Positions 34,042-43,617 are shown, numbered from the stretch's first letter. The stretch is DNA of 64,000 bases from CALOCN01 sp942491735 (GCA_942491735.1 CALOCN010000001.1:434001-498000), one strand, 5' to 3'. Numbers and translations: made by a program. The notes: generated by a model from the letters alone, not told the origin.

Positions 34042-37000
34042 GTGACGCATCCGCGCTGTCTTTCTCGCTGCCTTGTTCTGGTTCTCCCGGTCCTGGCCAC
34101 CGGTCTGCTCGCCGGGCCCAATTCCGCATTGGCCCGGCCGGTGGATCAGACGGACCGCATGCCCCACTTCCAGATGGGGGGCATGGGGGAATCGGGAGAT
34201 GTGCCGTCCCCCAACAGCGGAGTGTGGGCGACCGCCGCTGCGGGAACCACGTTCTTTGGTGGGACGTTCTGGGCGGCGGACTCCATGCGCTGGGAAGCGA
34301 TCTTGGACTCCTGCTGGACCTTCGACAGCGGGGTGGGCTCGCACTTCATCTCGGACAGTGGGTACCAGCCCCATGTGAACCCGTTCAAGGACCCCGGCCT
34401 GCATGGGGCCATGGAGGGGTGGGTGGGGATCGACAATACCTACAGCGAGCTTTCGTACTTTCGTCGGACGGAAATGCTGGTGGAGGCGCCGTCCTGTGGT
34501 GCGTACTCGGGGAGCTATGCGTTGTTCGCGGGGGTCTATACTGCGGAAGCTGAAGCGCTCTGTTTCGGGGACTCGGGCCCGGGCTATGGTGACAACTGGT
34601 CCATTTGCGTGGAGAACACCTCGTTCGTGTACGACGGTGCGGGGGGGACGGTCACCTGGAGCTACAGCTACGGAGCGGATACCGAGCCGGGGTTTGACTA
34701 CACCTACGCGCTCGTGGACACCAGCGGCGACGGTGATGACGTCACGGTCGCTGCCCGCACCGGGGTGGGTTACGGGGCGGACAGTCACGAACTGACCCCC
34801 GGAATCGACATGCGGTCGGATGCGGGCCCCTTCCATCTCAAGTTCTGCTTCGAGTCGGACGGAGCGTACTCGGATCAGGACGGGGCCTATCCCACCAGCT
34901 GTCCCTTCTGGGTCGACGAGATCGAGGTCGTCGGCGGTGGAGTGACCTATGGGCCCGAGGGGTTCGAGGTCGACGATGGAGGCTGGAGCCTCTCGCCGCC
35001 GGAACCGGGTGCGGGAGGAGAGTGGTCGAGCCTGCGACACTTGAACAGCCTGCCGAGTACACAGACAACCTGTTCCTGCACCCTGGCGGATTCGGTCCTG
35101 GTCTTCTCCGACCTGAGCCTGGGTTCCGAGGGGCACGGCATGTTCCAGGACAACTTTGCCGCCTCACCCTGGATCGATCTCCGGGAAGCGGGTCTGGTGG
35201 GTGCCCCGGGCAAGTTCATCCAGTTCGACGCGTACTACGAGTTGCCACTCCTGAACTATGTGTTCGAAACCGCGACGGTTCAGTTCTACCCGCAGACCTG
35301 CCCGGTCAACGGCAAGCTCATCATGAGCAACTGGACCTCCCACGGACTCGTCACATGGTGGCGAGGTGCGCCCAGCTGCACGAATCCGGGAGAGCTCCCC
35401 GAGAGAATTAATTTTGGACAGGCCATGGAGTTGGGGGCTGAACAGGTTCGAATCAGTCTTGGTGTCGTCTCCTTCTGTCGTTTCTTTGGGAGCTGTACCG
35501 GCATGACCAACAGCACGCCCTGGTACGACAACGTCAAGTTCGGGGTGTTTGGTGTGCCTGGCGCACCTTTCATCGCCAGTTCCACCATTGATCAACCCCA
35601 GGATATCTTTCCGGAGAACGGCACCCTCGACATCGACGCCCCGGGGCGTCTGGACTCCAATAACATCAAGGGACAAGCCACCCCGGAGGCGAACACTGCT
35701 CTCGCCGATACCCTGATCGTCAATGGCGGATCCGGAGGTGCGGAGGTGTGGGTGGAGTTCGGAGTGGTGCCGGGTCCGGGTGTGAACGGAACCGTGTTGG
35801 CAACTTGGCTCGCGAAGCACGCGACCACACAGATACGGAACGGGATCCCGTTCTACCATGCCCGCATGGACACCGCCGAGCAGGGCGGCAGCAAGGCAAA
35901 CGACACCTGGATGACCGCCTATCACGAGGAAGACCCTGCGTTCGTGGGTTCGGACACGGATACCGACCCCAACGACATCGACCCGTTGGGCAACCAGTCG
36001 CGTCTCTTGAACGACATCTTCCCGGATGACCTGTTCACACCGGGGTCGCGGGTCAACTTGTTCTACAAGACACGTCTTGTGGGTGGTTCTTCCTGGTTCG
36101 TGATCCCGGGGAATGGGTCGATTCCCGGTACCGACAGCGCCGCGGTGGCGGGGATGATCGAGTGGGAGTGTTTGCCGTCGTCCATGGATGCGGACACCAC
36201 GTTCAACTGTGTCCTGTACGTGGATCACTTCGACGGGCGTGGAGCCCAGCCGTTCGTGGAGGATGCCCTTTGGGCTGCGTTGCCCGCAGGCGGGAACACC
36301 TATGAGGGAACCGCCTGGGATCGATACGACGTGGAGGCCCCGTCCAGCCAGCAGGCGTCGTTGGGCCGCCCGGTTGGTACGGAGTACGGCGCCAACGCGT
36401 CCCAGCTTCTGGGCTACGACACCATCATCTGGAACAGCGGCAACTTGGCCGCGTTCAACCTGGTCCAGGAAGATGCCAACGTGCTCATCCCCTGGCTGGT
36501 CTACGAGCCGGGAGGAACGCCCGCTGGGCATGCCTTCTACGGGTCGGGAAACGGGTTGGCCTATTCGATGACGCGCGAACAGATCTCCGAACCCCAGGCC
36601 ACGGTGTTCCTGAACGACTATCTGGGAGCTGCCCTCGTTTGCGAGACCTTCCGGAATCAAACCGGTGGGGTTGGGGGCGCAACTCCGTGTGGGTCGGTGA
36701 CGGTAGTGGACGCCACGATCTGCCCGGACCTACTCGATGTCGGTGGGAATCTGGACACGACGGGGCGAACGGTAACCCATCAGGCCCAGGGGAACGGGTG
36801 TCCCCAGATGCGCTACTTCGATGTGGTGACCGCGGTCGGCGCAACCCCTCACGGCACATCGGTGAACGAAGAGGAGTACGTCGGTGCCTTGAAGACCGCC
36901 AATGCCTCCGTATCCTCCGCCGCAACCCCCGGCGGCGGGAGCGGTGACTACAAGACAGTGCTCGACGGGATCTCCATTCACTACCGCCGCGACCCCTCGG

Positions 37001-37428
37001 ACTGCAACTACAGCCAGGCCCCCCAGACCGCGGCGCGGGAACGGATGGTGGAGGTGCTGGACTGGTTCGGACTTCCGGCTGGTGCCTGCACGGATCCGAA
37101 CCAGGTCAACGACGTCCCGGTGATCGACACGCCTCGGTTCACCACCGCCCTGTTGAACTTCTCTCCCAACCCGCTCCTTGGCGGGACCGGTCGGATCCAG
37201 TTCACGCTTGAGCGGGAGGCGAGCGCCACAGTGCGCATCTTCGACGTGGGGGGACGGCTGGTGAAGGAGTTGTTCAACGGCCTGGGCACCGAGGGGATCA
37301 ACACGGTGCATTGGGACGGGACCGATACCGCGGGTCGGCAGGTGTCGAGCGGGGTGTACTTCTACCGGTTCACCACCGCCCAGGAGACGTTTGCCCGAAA
37401 GATCGCCGTCGTACGTAGCGGCAATTAG
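34042..37428 (+). CDS. Giant secreted protein with C-terminal FlgD-like domain (tandem copy 1)
   Basis: 1128 aa; family not recognised. Signal peptide about 8-30 ('LVLVLPVLATGLLAG'), then a long Gly/Asp/Cys-rich extracellular region with many paired Cys. The last ~95 residues form a FlgD/CHU_C-like beta domain ('FSPNPLLGGTGRIQFTLERE', 'RIFDVGGRLVKELF', 'TVHWDGTDTAGRQVSSGVYF', 'RKIAVVRSGN'), used in FCB bacteria as a sorting or attachment tail. GTG 34042 follows GAGG. The next gene, 25 nt downstream, is a full-length paralogue; a third relative is at 57947-61582. No catalytic motif seen; surface adhesion or structure is only a guess. Confidence 0.8.
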   Translation: MTHPRCLSRCLVLVLPVLATGLLAGPNSALARPVDQTDRMPHFQMGGMGESGDVPSPNSGVWATAAAGTTFFGGTFWAADSMRWEAILDSCWTFDSGVGSHFISDSGYQPHVNPFKDPGLHGAMEGWVGIDNTYSELSYFRRTEMLVEAPSCGAYSGSYALFAGVYTAEAEALCFGDSGPGYGDNWSICVENTSFVYDGAGGTVTWSYSYGADTEPGFDYTYALVDTSGDGDDVTVAARTGVGYGADSHELTPGIDMRSDAGPFHLKFCFESDGAYSDQDGAYPTSCPFWVDEIEVVGGGVTYGPEGFEVDDGGWSLSPPEPGAGGEWSSLRHLNSLPSTQTTCSCTLADSVLVFSDLSLGSEGHGMFQDNFAASPWIDLREAGLVGAPGKFIQFDAYYELPLLNYVFETATVQFYPQTCPVNGKLIMSNWTSHGLVTWWRGAPSCTNPGELPERINFGQAMELGAEQVRISLGVVSFCRFFGSCTGMTNSTPWYDNVKFGVFGVPGAPFIASSTIDQPQDIFPENGTLDIDAPGRLDSNNIKGQATPEANTALADTLIVNGGSGGAEVWVEFGVVPGPGVNGTVLATWLAKHATTQIRNGIPFYHARMDTAEQGGSKANDTWMTAYHEEDPAFVGSDTDTDPNDIDPLGNQSRLLNDIFPDDLFTPGSRVNLFYKTRLVGGSSWFVIPGNGSIPGTDSAAVAGMIEWECLPSSMDADTTFNCVLYVDHFDGRGAQPFVEDALWAALPAGGNTYEGTAWDRYDVEAPSSQQASLGRPVGTEYGANASQLLGYDTIIWNSGNLAAFNLVQEDANVLIPWLVYEPGGTPAGHAFYGSGNGLAYSMTREQISEPQATVFLNDYLGAALVCETFRNQTGGVGGATPCGSVTVVDATICPDLLDVGGNLDTTGRTVTHQAQGNGCPQMRYFDVVTAVGATPHGTSVNEEEYVGALKTANASVSSAATPGGGSGDYKTVLDGISIHYRRDPSDCNYSQAPQTAARERMVEVLDWFGLPAGACTDPNQVNDVPVIDTPRFTTALLNFSPNPLLGGTGRIQFTLEREASATVRIFDVGGRLVKELFNGLGTEGINTVHWDGTDTAGRQVSSGVYFYRFTTAQETFARKIAVVRSGN
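34207..34433 (+). repeat. 5' conserved block of the tandem duplication (partner 37598-37824)
   Basis: By direct reading, 227 bp match 37598-37824 with four substitutions and no gap; the offset is 3391 bp. Flanking coding sequence is clearly more divergent, so this block looks homogenised. Confidence 0.85.
37099..37428 (+). repeat. 3' conserved block of the tandem duplication (partner 40490-40819)
   Basis: Bases 37099-37408 match 40490-40799 with three substitutions in 310 bp at the same 3391-bp offset. The remaining bases to the stop differ slightly. It encodes the FlgD-like tail. Confidence 0.85.
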
Positions 37429-37453
37429 ATTCGAAGCCCAAGGGAGCTAAACC

Positions 37454-40400
37454 ATGTTCAGTCTGTCGAGGGTTGTCTTGACCGCTGTCTTGTGGGCTCT
37501 TGTCTGGGCCTCTTCGGGACACGCCCGGCCTGTGGATGAGACGGACCGGATGCCGCACTTCGAGATGATGGACCTGAATCGTCGTGGGGATGTTCCTTCC
37601 CCCAACAGCGGAGTGTGGGCGACCGCCGCTGCAGGAACCACGTTCTTTGGTGGGACGTTCTGGGCGGCGGATTCCATGCGCTGGGAAGCGATCATGGACT
37701 CCTGCTGGACCTTCGACAGCGGCGTGGGCTCGCACTTCATCTCGGACAGTGGGTACCAGCCCCATGTGAACCCGTTCAAGGACCCCGGCCTGCATGGGGC
37801 CATGGAGGGGTGGGTGGGGATCGATAACTCCTACAGTGAACATCCGTACTTCCGCAGGACCGAGATGCTGGCCCAGGCGCCGTCCTGCGGCACGTACTCG
37901 GGCAGCTACGCATTGTTCGCCGGGGTCTATGCCGAGGAAGCAGCGGCCCTTTGCTACGTCGACTCGGGTCCGGGGTACGGCGACAACTGGTCTATCTGCG
38001 TGGAGAACACCTCGTTCGCCTACGATGGCTCGGGTGATGCGGTCACTTGGAGCTATGACTACGCGGCGGATACGGAGCCGGGGTTCGACTACACGTATGC
38101 GGTCGTGGACACGAGCGGCAATGATGACGATGTGATTGTGGCGACCCGCACCGGCGTGGGCTTCGGGCCCGATAGTCACGAACTCACACCGGGGGTCGAC
38201 ATGCGGTCCACGGCGGGACCGTTCCACTTGAAGTTTTGCATCGTCTCCGATGGAGCGTACTCGGATCAGGATGGCGCGTATCCCACGAACTGCCCTCTCT
38301 GGGTTGATGAGGTTGAAGTGGTGGGGGGCGGCGTGGCCTATGGGCCCGAGGGGTTCGAGCTTGGCGTCGCTGGCTGGAGTCTCTCGCCACCAGGGCCGGG
38401 CGTGGGAGGCGATTGGTCCAACCTGCGGCACCTGGCGAGCTTGCCTCCGACCAATACCACCTGCTCCTGTACTCTTGCCGACTCGGTCCTGCTCTTTTCG
38501 GACGTGAGCTTGGCCCCCGAGGGACACGGCAGGTTCCAGGACAATCTTGCCGCTTCACCCTGGATCGACCTTCGCGAAGCGGGCCTGGTTGGGTCGCCGG
38601 GGATGTTTGTTCAGTTTGATGCCTACTTCGAACTGCCCCTGCTCAACTATGTGTTCCAGAGGCAAGCCATCCAATTCTATCCCCAGACATGCTCGGCGAG
38701 TGGAAAGCTGGTTACCAGTCCTTTCATCTCGGATGGAGTCGTCTATTTCGGGGGAGTGTTTCCGGGGTGTAAGAGCCCTGGAAGTGCCCCTTTTCAGTAC
38801 AACTACGGACAGATCGTGGGCGATGGGGCGGAGCAGATTCGTATTGGCATGGGCGTGATCTCCTACTGCCGTTTCTTCTCCAACTGCAGCGGGATGACCA
38901 ACAGCACGCCGTGGTTCGACAACGTCAGGCTTGGGGTGTTCGGGATGCCTGATGCGTCGCTGATCGCCACTTCCACTATTGATCAACCCCAGGATATCTT
39001 TCCGGAGAACGGTACCCTCGACATCGATGCTCCCGGCCGCTTGGACTCCAACAACGTCAAGGGGCAGTCCACCCCGGAGGCGAACACCTCGCTGGCCGAT
39101 ACCCTGATCGTCAACGGCGGATCCGGTGGCGCGGAGGTGTGGGTGGAGTTTGGGGTGGTGCCGGGTCCTGGAGTGAACGGGACCGCCTTGGCAAACTGGC
39201 TCGCGAAGCATGCGCCGACCCAGGCCCGGGGCGGAATCCAGTTCTACCATGCCCGTATGGACACGGCGGAGCAGGGTGGGCACGAGGCCAACGACACCTG
39301 GATGACCGCCTATCACGAGGAGGACCCTGCGTTCGTGGGTTCGGACACGGATACCGACCCCAACGACATCGACCCCTTGGGCAATCAGTCACGTCTTCTG
39401 AACGACATCTTCCCGGATGACTTGTTCACACCGGGGTCCCGGGTCAACCTGTTCTACAAGACCCGGTTCGTAGGAAACACGTCCTGGTTCGTGATCCCGG
39501 GGAATGGGTCGATTCCCGGTACCGACAGCGCCGCGGTGGCGGGGATGTTTGAGTGGGAGTGTTTACCGTCGTCCATGGATGCGGACACTACGTTCAACTG
39601 TGTCCTGTACGTGGATCACTTCGACGGTCGGGGGGCGCAACCGTTCGTGGAAGACGCTCTGAGGACCGCCCTCCCCGGAGGCGGGAACACCTACGAAGGG
39701 ACGGCCTGGGACCGATACGATGTGGAGGCCCCCTCCAGCCAACAGGCGTCGTTGGGCCGCCCGGTAGGCACGGAGTACGGCGCCAACGCGTCACAGCTCC
39801 TTGGCTACGACACCATCATCTGGAACAGCGGCAACCTGCACGCGTTCACTCTGACTCAGGAAGACGCGAACGTGTTGATTCCATGGCTGGCCCACGAGCC
39901 GGGTGGGACGCCAGCCGGCCATGCGTTCTATGGGTCCGGCGACGGGTTGGCCTTCTCGATGACGTCCGAACAGATCTCCGCGCCCCAGGCCACGGTGTTC
40001 CTGAACGACTATCTGGGGACTAGCCTCGTGTGCGAAACGTTCCGCAACGAAACGGGCGGGGTAGGGGGGGGCAATCCGTGTGGGTCGGTGACGGTGGTGG
40101 ATGCTACCGCCTGTCCGGACCTTCTGGATGCGGGAGGCAATCTCGACACGACGGGACGAACGGTCACTCACCAGGCCCAGGGGAGTGGCTGCCCCCAGAT
40201 GCGCAACTACGATGTCGTGACCGCGGTCGGCGCAACCCCTCACGGGGCATCGGTGAACGAGGAGGAGTACGTCGGCGCCTTGAAGTCCGCCAACGCCTCC
40301 GTTTCTTCCGCTGCGACCCCAAGCGGCGGGAGCGGCGACTTCAAGACAGTGCTCGACGGTCTCTCCATCCACTATCGCCGCGACCCCTCGGACTGCAACT

Positions 40401-40819
40401 ACAGCCAGGCCCCCCAGACCGCGGCGCGGGAACGGATGGTGGAGGTGCTGGACTGGTTTGGTGTTCCGGCCGGTGCCTGCACGGATCCCAACCAGGTCAA
40501 CGACGTCCCGGTGATCGACACGCCTCGGTTCACCACCGCCCTGTTGAACTTCTCTCCCAACCCGCTCCTTGGCGGGACCGGTCGGATCCAGTTCACGCTT
40601 GAGCGGGAGGCCAACGCCACGGTGCGCATCTTCGACGTGGGGGGACGGCTGGTGAAGGAGTTGTTCAACGGCCTGGGCACCGAGGGGATCAACACGGTGC
40701 ATTGGGACGGGACCGATACCGCGGGTCGGCAGGTGTCGAGCGGGGTGTACTTCTACCGGTTCACCACCGCCCAGGAGACGTTTGCCCGAAAGATCGCCGT
40801 GGTGCGCAGCGGGAACTAG
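37454..40819 (+). CDS. Giant secreted protein with C-terminal FlgD-like domain (tandem copy 2)
   Basis: 1121-aa paralogue of the preceding gene. It has its own signal peptide (about 3-23, 'VVLTAVLWALVWASSGHA') and ribosome site (AGGGAG before ATG 37454). The order of segments is the same: a block 'FDSGVGSHFISDSGYQPHV', Cys-rich jelly-roll-like middle parts, 'DQPQDIFPENGTLDIDAPGR', 'NDIFPDDLFTPGSRVNLFYK', and the FlgD-like tail. The signal peptide and the region around 38650-38860 differ most from copy 1, while blocks near both ends are almost identical at DNA level. Co-transcribed with copy 1. Confidence 0.8.
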   Translation: MFSLSRVVLTAVLWALVWASSGHARPVDETDRMPHFEMMDLNRRGDVPSPNSGVWATAAAGTTFFGGTFWAADSMRWEAIMDSCWTFDSGVGSHFISDSGYQPHVNPFKDPGLHGAMEGWVGIDNSYSEHPYFRRTEMLAQAPSCGTYSGSYALFAGVYAEEAAALCYVDSGPGYGDNWSICVENTSFAYDGSGDAVTWSYDYAADTEPGFDYTYAVVDTSGNDDDVIVATRTGVGFGPDSHELTPGVDMRSTAGPFHLKFCIVSDGAYSDQDGAYPTNCPLWVDEVEVVGGGVAYGPEGFELGVAGWSLSPPGPGVGGDWSNLRHLASLPPTNTTCSCTLADSVLLFSDVSLAPEGHGRFQDNLAASPWIDLREAGLVGSPGMFVQFDAYFELPLLNYVFQRQAIQFYPQTCSASGKLVTSPFISDGVVYFGGVFPGCKSPGSAPFQYNYGQIVGDGAEQIRIGMGVISYCRFFSNCSGMTNSTPWFDNVRLGVFGMPDASLIATSTIDQPQDIFPENGTLDIDAPGRLDSNNVKGQSTPEANTSLADTLIVNGGSGGAEVWVEFGVVPGPGVNGTALANWLAKHAPTQARGGIQFYHARMDTAEQGGHEANDTWMTAYHEEDPAFVGSDTDTDPNDIDPLGNQSRLLNDIFPDDLFTPGSRVNLFYKTRFVGNTSWFVIPGNGSIPGTDSAAVAGMFEWECLPSSMDADTTFNCVLYVDHFDGRGAQPFVEDALRTALPGGGNTYEGTAWDRYDVEAPSSQQASLGRPVGTEYGANASQLLGYDTIIWNSGNLHAFTLTQEDANVLIPWLAHEPGGTPAGHAFYGSGDGLAFSMTSEQISAPQATVFLNDYLGTSLVCETFRNETGGVGGGNPCGSVTVVDATACPDLLDAGGNLDTTGRTVTHQAQGSGCPQMRNYDVVTAVGATPHGASVNEEEYVGALKSANASVSSAATPSGGSGDFKTVLDGLSIHYRRDPSDCNYSQAPQTAARERMVEVLDWFGVPAGACTDPNQVNDVPVIDTPRFTTALLNFSPNPLLGGTGRIQFTLEREANATVRIFDVGGRLVKELFNGLGTEGINTVHWDGTDTAGRQVSSGVYFYRFTTAQETFARKIAVVRSGN

Positions 40820-40825
40820 CAGCCT

Positions 40826-40867
40826 GGCAGGCAATGTCTCCCCGAGTAGACTCCCTCCTTGCCTGCC
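40826..40867 (+). terminator. Possible terminator/hairpin after the secreted paralogues
   Basis: GGCAGGCAA (40826-40834) and TTGCCTGCC (40859-40867) are perfect inverted repeats; within the loop GTCT (40836-40839) and AGAC (40848-40851) can also pair. There is no U tract, so intrinsic termination is uncertain. Confidence 0.4.
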
Positions 40868-40934
40868 CGTGTGCTAACGTAGCGCTCCCCAGCCTCCCCT
40901 GGTAATCGGCCCTACCACAACGGAGGACGCGCTC

Positions 40935-42440
40935 ATGGGCTCGTTCCTGACTCGCGCTGAACTCGATCGTCTTGCCGCGGCGGAAACCGCTGCCTTCGCC
41001 TCGCCCATTCCCACCCAGATGATCTCCAACGGGGAGTTCTCCCCGCTGCCCCAGACCGAACAGCAGGCGCAGGTGGAGTGCCTCATCAAGGAGTTGGGTG
41101 ACCGATTGGGTGCCCGCCAGGGCACTTCCCGTCGGGACTTTCTCCGCACCGCCAGCGGCATGGCCGCGGCGTTCCTCGCCATGAACCAGGTCTACGGTTC
41201 GCTGTTCAGCGTGGACCCGGCCGAGGCCTCGGACCCCGCCGCCGCCGCCGAACGCGCCGCCTCCCTGGCCCATCAGTTCATCTTCGACGCCCAGACCCAT
41301 TTCATCCGGGACGACAGCCCGGAAGGCAGCAACCCCGCTCGCATGCTGGGGATTCGCAAGTTCGCCGGGGCCTGGTTGAACAAGGACCTCCAGGCCAAGG
41401 AGATCGTGATCGAGGACCTCAAGTTCCAGAACTTCGTGAAGGAGGTCTTCTTCGACAGCGACACCCGGATCGCCATCCTGAGCGGCGCCCCCACCGACGA
41501 GCTCAAGGGCTGGTTTCTCACCAACGACCAGATGGCCCTCGCCCGCAAGCTGGTCAACGAAACCGCCGGGTCGCGCAGGCTCCTGGCCCACTCGGTCTTC
41601 ACCCCCGGCCAGCCCGGGTGGATGGAGGAGCTGGATCGCTGTATCGAGACGGTGAAGCCGGACTCGTGGAAGGGCTACACCATGGGGGATCCCAACGGGC
41701 CTTCCAAGTACCGCTGGCGCCTGGACGACGAGGAACTGCTCTACCCGGCCTACGAGAAAATGGTGAAGTCCGGGGTCCGCAACATCTGCATCCACAAGGG
41801 GCTGCTCCCGCCCAACGCAGAGGCGACCAACCCCGGTGTGACGCCCTTTGCCGGAGTGGGGGACGTGGGGAAGGCGGCCAAGGATTGGCCGGATCTCAAC
41901 TTCATCGTCTATCACTGCGGCTACAATGTGCTCATGCCCAGCGGCGAGCAGACCCGGAACCTGGAAGAGACCGGGTACATCGAGTGGGTCACCGATCTGG
42001 CCCGCATCCCCGAGGAATTCGGGGTGAGCAACGTGTACGCGGAGATCGGAAGCTCGTTCGGTATCTCGGCCGTCACCCAACCCCGTTTCTGTGCCGGTAT
42101 GCTGGGGACCCTGATTGCCGGGATGGGGGCCGAGAACGTGTTCTGGGGTACGGACGCGGTGTGGTACGGATCGCCCCAGTGGCAGATCGAAGCGTTCCGG
42201 CGGGTGGAGATTCCGGAAGACCTGCGCAGGAAGTTCGGGTGGGCCCCCCTGGGGGACGCGGACGGAGAAGTGAAGCGGGCCATCCTGGGTCGGAACCTGG
42301 CCCGGCACTACGGGATCGATGCGGATGCAACGGCGAAGTCCGTTGACGCCGATGCGTTGTCGACGGCGAAGTCGGACTATCTGGCCGAGGGCGGGCAGCG
42401 CAGCAACCTGGCCTATGGCTTTGTGGATCGGAGAATCTAG
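40935..42440 (+). CDS. Amidohydrolase_2-family metal-dependent hydrolase with Tat-like signal
   Basis: 501 aa. A twin-arginine motif 'SRRDFLRTASGMAAAFLAM' sits at about residue 60, after an unusually long N-terminal extension. The body is a TIM-barrel amidohydrolase (Amidohydro_2 type): 'FDAQTHFI' in place of the early HxH, 'NICIHKGLLPP', 'FIVYHCGYN', and late 'NVFWGTDAVWYGSPQWQIEA' with the metal Asp. Such enzymes decarboxylate or hydrolyse aromatic acids; the substrate here cannot be told. ATG 40935 has GGAGG. The DinB gene follows by 5 nt. Confidence 0.8.
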   Translation: MGSFLTRAELDRLAAAETAAFASPIPTQMISNGEFSPLPQTEQQAQVECLIKELGDRLGARQGTSRRDFLRTASGMAAAFLAMNQVYGSLFSVDPAEASDPAAAAERAASLAHQFIFDAQTHFIRDDSPEGSNPARMLGIRKFAGAWLNKDLQAKEIVIEDLKFQNFVKEVFFDSDTRIAILSGAPTDELKGWFLTNDQMALARKLVNETAGSRRLLAHSVFTPGQPGWMEELDRCIETVKPDSWKGYTMGDPNGPSKYRWRLDDEELLYPAYEKMVKSGVRNICIHKGLLPPNAEATNPGVTPFAGVGDVGKAAKDWPDLNFIVYHCGYNVLMPSGEQTRNLEETGYIEWVTDLARIPEEFGVSNVYAEIGSSFGISAVTQPRFCAGMLGTLIAGMGAENVFWGTDAVWYGSPQWQIEAFRRVEIPEDLRRKFGWAPLGDADGEVKRAILGRNLARHYGIDADATAKSVDADALSTAKSDYLAEGGQRSNLAYGFVDRRI

Positions 42441-42445
42441 GCACC

Positions 42446-42964
42446 ATGGATATTGCCGACATCACCCGGCGCATGCGCGGGCAGGCCGCCTCGATCGAGC
42501 ATCTGACCCGTGCCCTCAACGACGAGGAAGTGCGCTGGCGCTGGGAACCGGGTCGCTGGTCGGTGCTCGAGGTCCTTTGCCACATGGTGGACGAGGAAAA
42601 GGACGACTTCCGTACCCGGGTGGACCTCGCCCTGCATCATCCGGAACGGGCCTGGCCCGGAATCGATCCGGAAGCCTGGGCGCGGGACCGCGCCTACAAT
42701 GAACGGGTTCCAGCCGAGACCCTGGGGGCGTTCCTGGAGGAGCGCGCCCGTTCCATCGCCTGGTTGCGCGGGCTGGAGGATCCCGATTGGTCTTCCACCC
42801 ATGTGCACCCACGGCTGGGTTCCATGTCGGCGGGGGATGTCATGACCTCCTGGGTGGTGCATGATCTCCTGCACATGCGGCAGATCGCGGGAATTCTCTA
42901 TCGGCTGACCGAGCGGGACGGGGCGCCCTTCACCGGTGCCTATGCCGGTCCCTGGAATGGATAG
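42446..42964 (+). CDS. DinB-superfamily protein (second)
   Basis: 172 aa with DinB-type helices. First metal His in 'GRWSVLEVLCHMVDEEKDD'; later His in 'SWVVHDLLHMRQIAGI'. It is distant from the DinB protein at 32294. Metal-dependent thiol-transferase-like activity is typical of the family but unproven. It lies 5 nt after the amidohydrolase and 38 nt before the selenoprotein candidate, so the three are probably one operon. Confidence 0.85.
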   Translation: MDIADITRRMRGQAASIEHLTRALNDEEVRWRWEPGRWSVLEVLCHMVDEEKDDFRTRVDLALHHPERAWPGIDPEAWARDRAYNERVPAETLGAFLEERARSIAWLRGLEDPDWSSTHVHPRLGSMSAGDVMTSWVVHDLLHMRQIAGILYRLTERDGAPFTGAYAGPWNG

Positions 42965-43002
42965 CCCCCTGCACTGCCGGCACGCCCAACGGGAGTCCCA
43001 CC

Positions 43003-43617
43003 ATGGCCTGGATTGAAGTCATTGGCCTCGACCGGGCCACCGGAATGCTCAAGGCGCAGTACGATGCGGCGCTGCGGCGCGCCGGGCGGATCTGGAACAT
43101 CGTCAGCATCATGTCCCAGAACCCCCGCACCCTGAAGGCGTCCATGGATATCTACGGCGCGGTGCTGCACGGGCCTTCCCCGCTCAGCCGCGGACAACGG
43201 GAGATGCTGGCGGTGGTGGTCTCGGCCAGGAACCGGTGCGTCTACTGAGTACGCGCTCATGCACACGACCTCCGGGCCGAGGTCGAACGGGACTTTGGAA
43301 TCCAGGGCGACGCCGCCGTGGATGCGTTCGTGGGCGCGGTAGCCCGGGACTGGCGCGAGGCCGGGCTCTCCAAGGCGGATCAGTCGTTGTGTGCCTTCTC
43401 GGACAAGCTCACCGCAGCCCCCGCGTCCATGACCCGGGAGGATGTCCAGGGGCTCCGTGACCATGGATTCAGCGATGCCGCGATCCACGATGCGACCCAG
43501 GTCATTGCCTATTTCAACTACATCAACCGGGTTGCCGATGCGCTCCACGTGGATCTCGAGGACGAGACCACGGTGCGCGCCTGGGAGAAGCCGGATTCGG
43601 GGAAGGAGAGCGACTGA
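43003..43617 (+). CDS. AhpD-like peroxidase-related selenoprotein; UGA 43246-43248 read as Sec
   Basis: 204-residue alkylhydroperoxidase-D/CMD-family protein of the peroxidase-related type. The frame is interrupted only by TGA at codon 82 and continues in the same frame to a natural stop. Around it: Glu67, then 'NRCVYUVRAHAHDL' with Cys79, Sec82 and His86. This reproduces the AhpD catalytic signature E-x11-C-x2-C-x3-H with Sec in place of the second Cys. The downstream half is highly typical ('GLSKADQSLCAFSDKLT', 'HDATQVIAYFNYINRVADAL'). A hairpin suited to be a SECIS starts 17 nt after the UGA. The gene overlaps ytoQ-like by TGATG. Reading it as two pseudogene pieces is the alternative; the exact motif match argues against it. 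Confidence 0.85.
43266..43285 (+). promoter_or_regulatory. Candidate bacterial SECIS hairpin
   Basis: CGACCTC (43266-43272) pairs perfectly with GAGGTCG (43279-43285) across a six-base CGGGCC loop. The loop GG lies about 26 nt downstream of the UGA, within the 16-37 nt window used for bacterial SECIS apical loops. It is inside coding sequence, as required in bacteria. Confidence 0.65.

Noticed and set aside
34042..40819. The tandem paralogues as an assembly duplication
   Set aside because: The middle regions, signal peptides and the spacer differ substantially, so these are two real genes, though the near-identical ends could still trouble an assembler.
43246..43248. The TGA as a pseudogene-making nonsense mutation
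   Set aside because: Both halves are intact, it falls exactly on the catalytic second Cys, and a hairpin follows at the right distance; selenocysteine explains all three.
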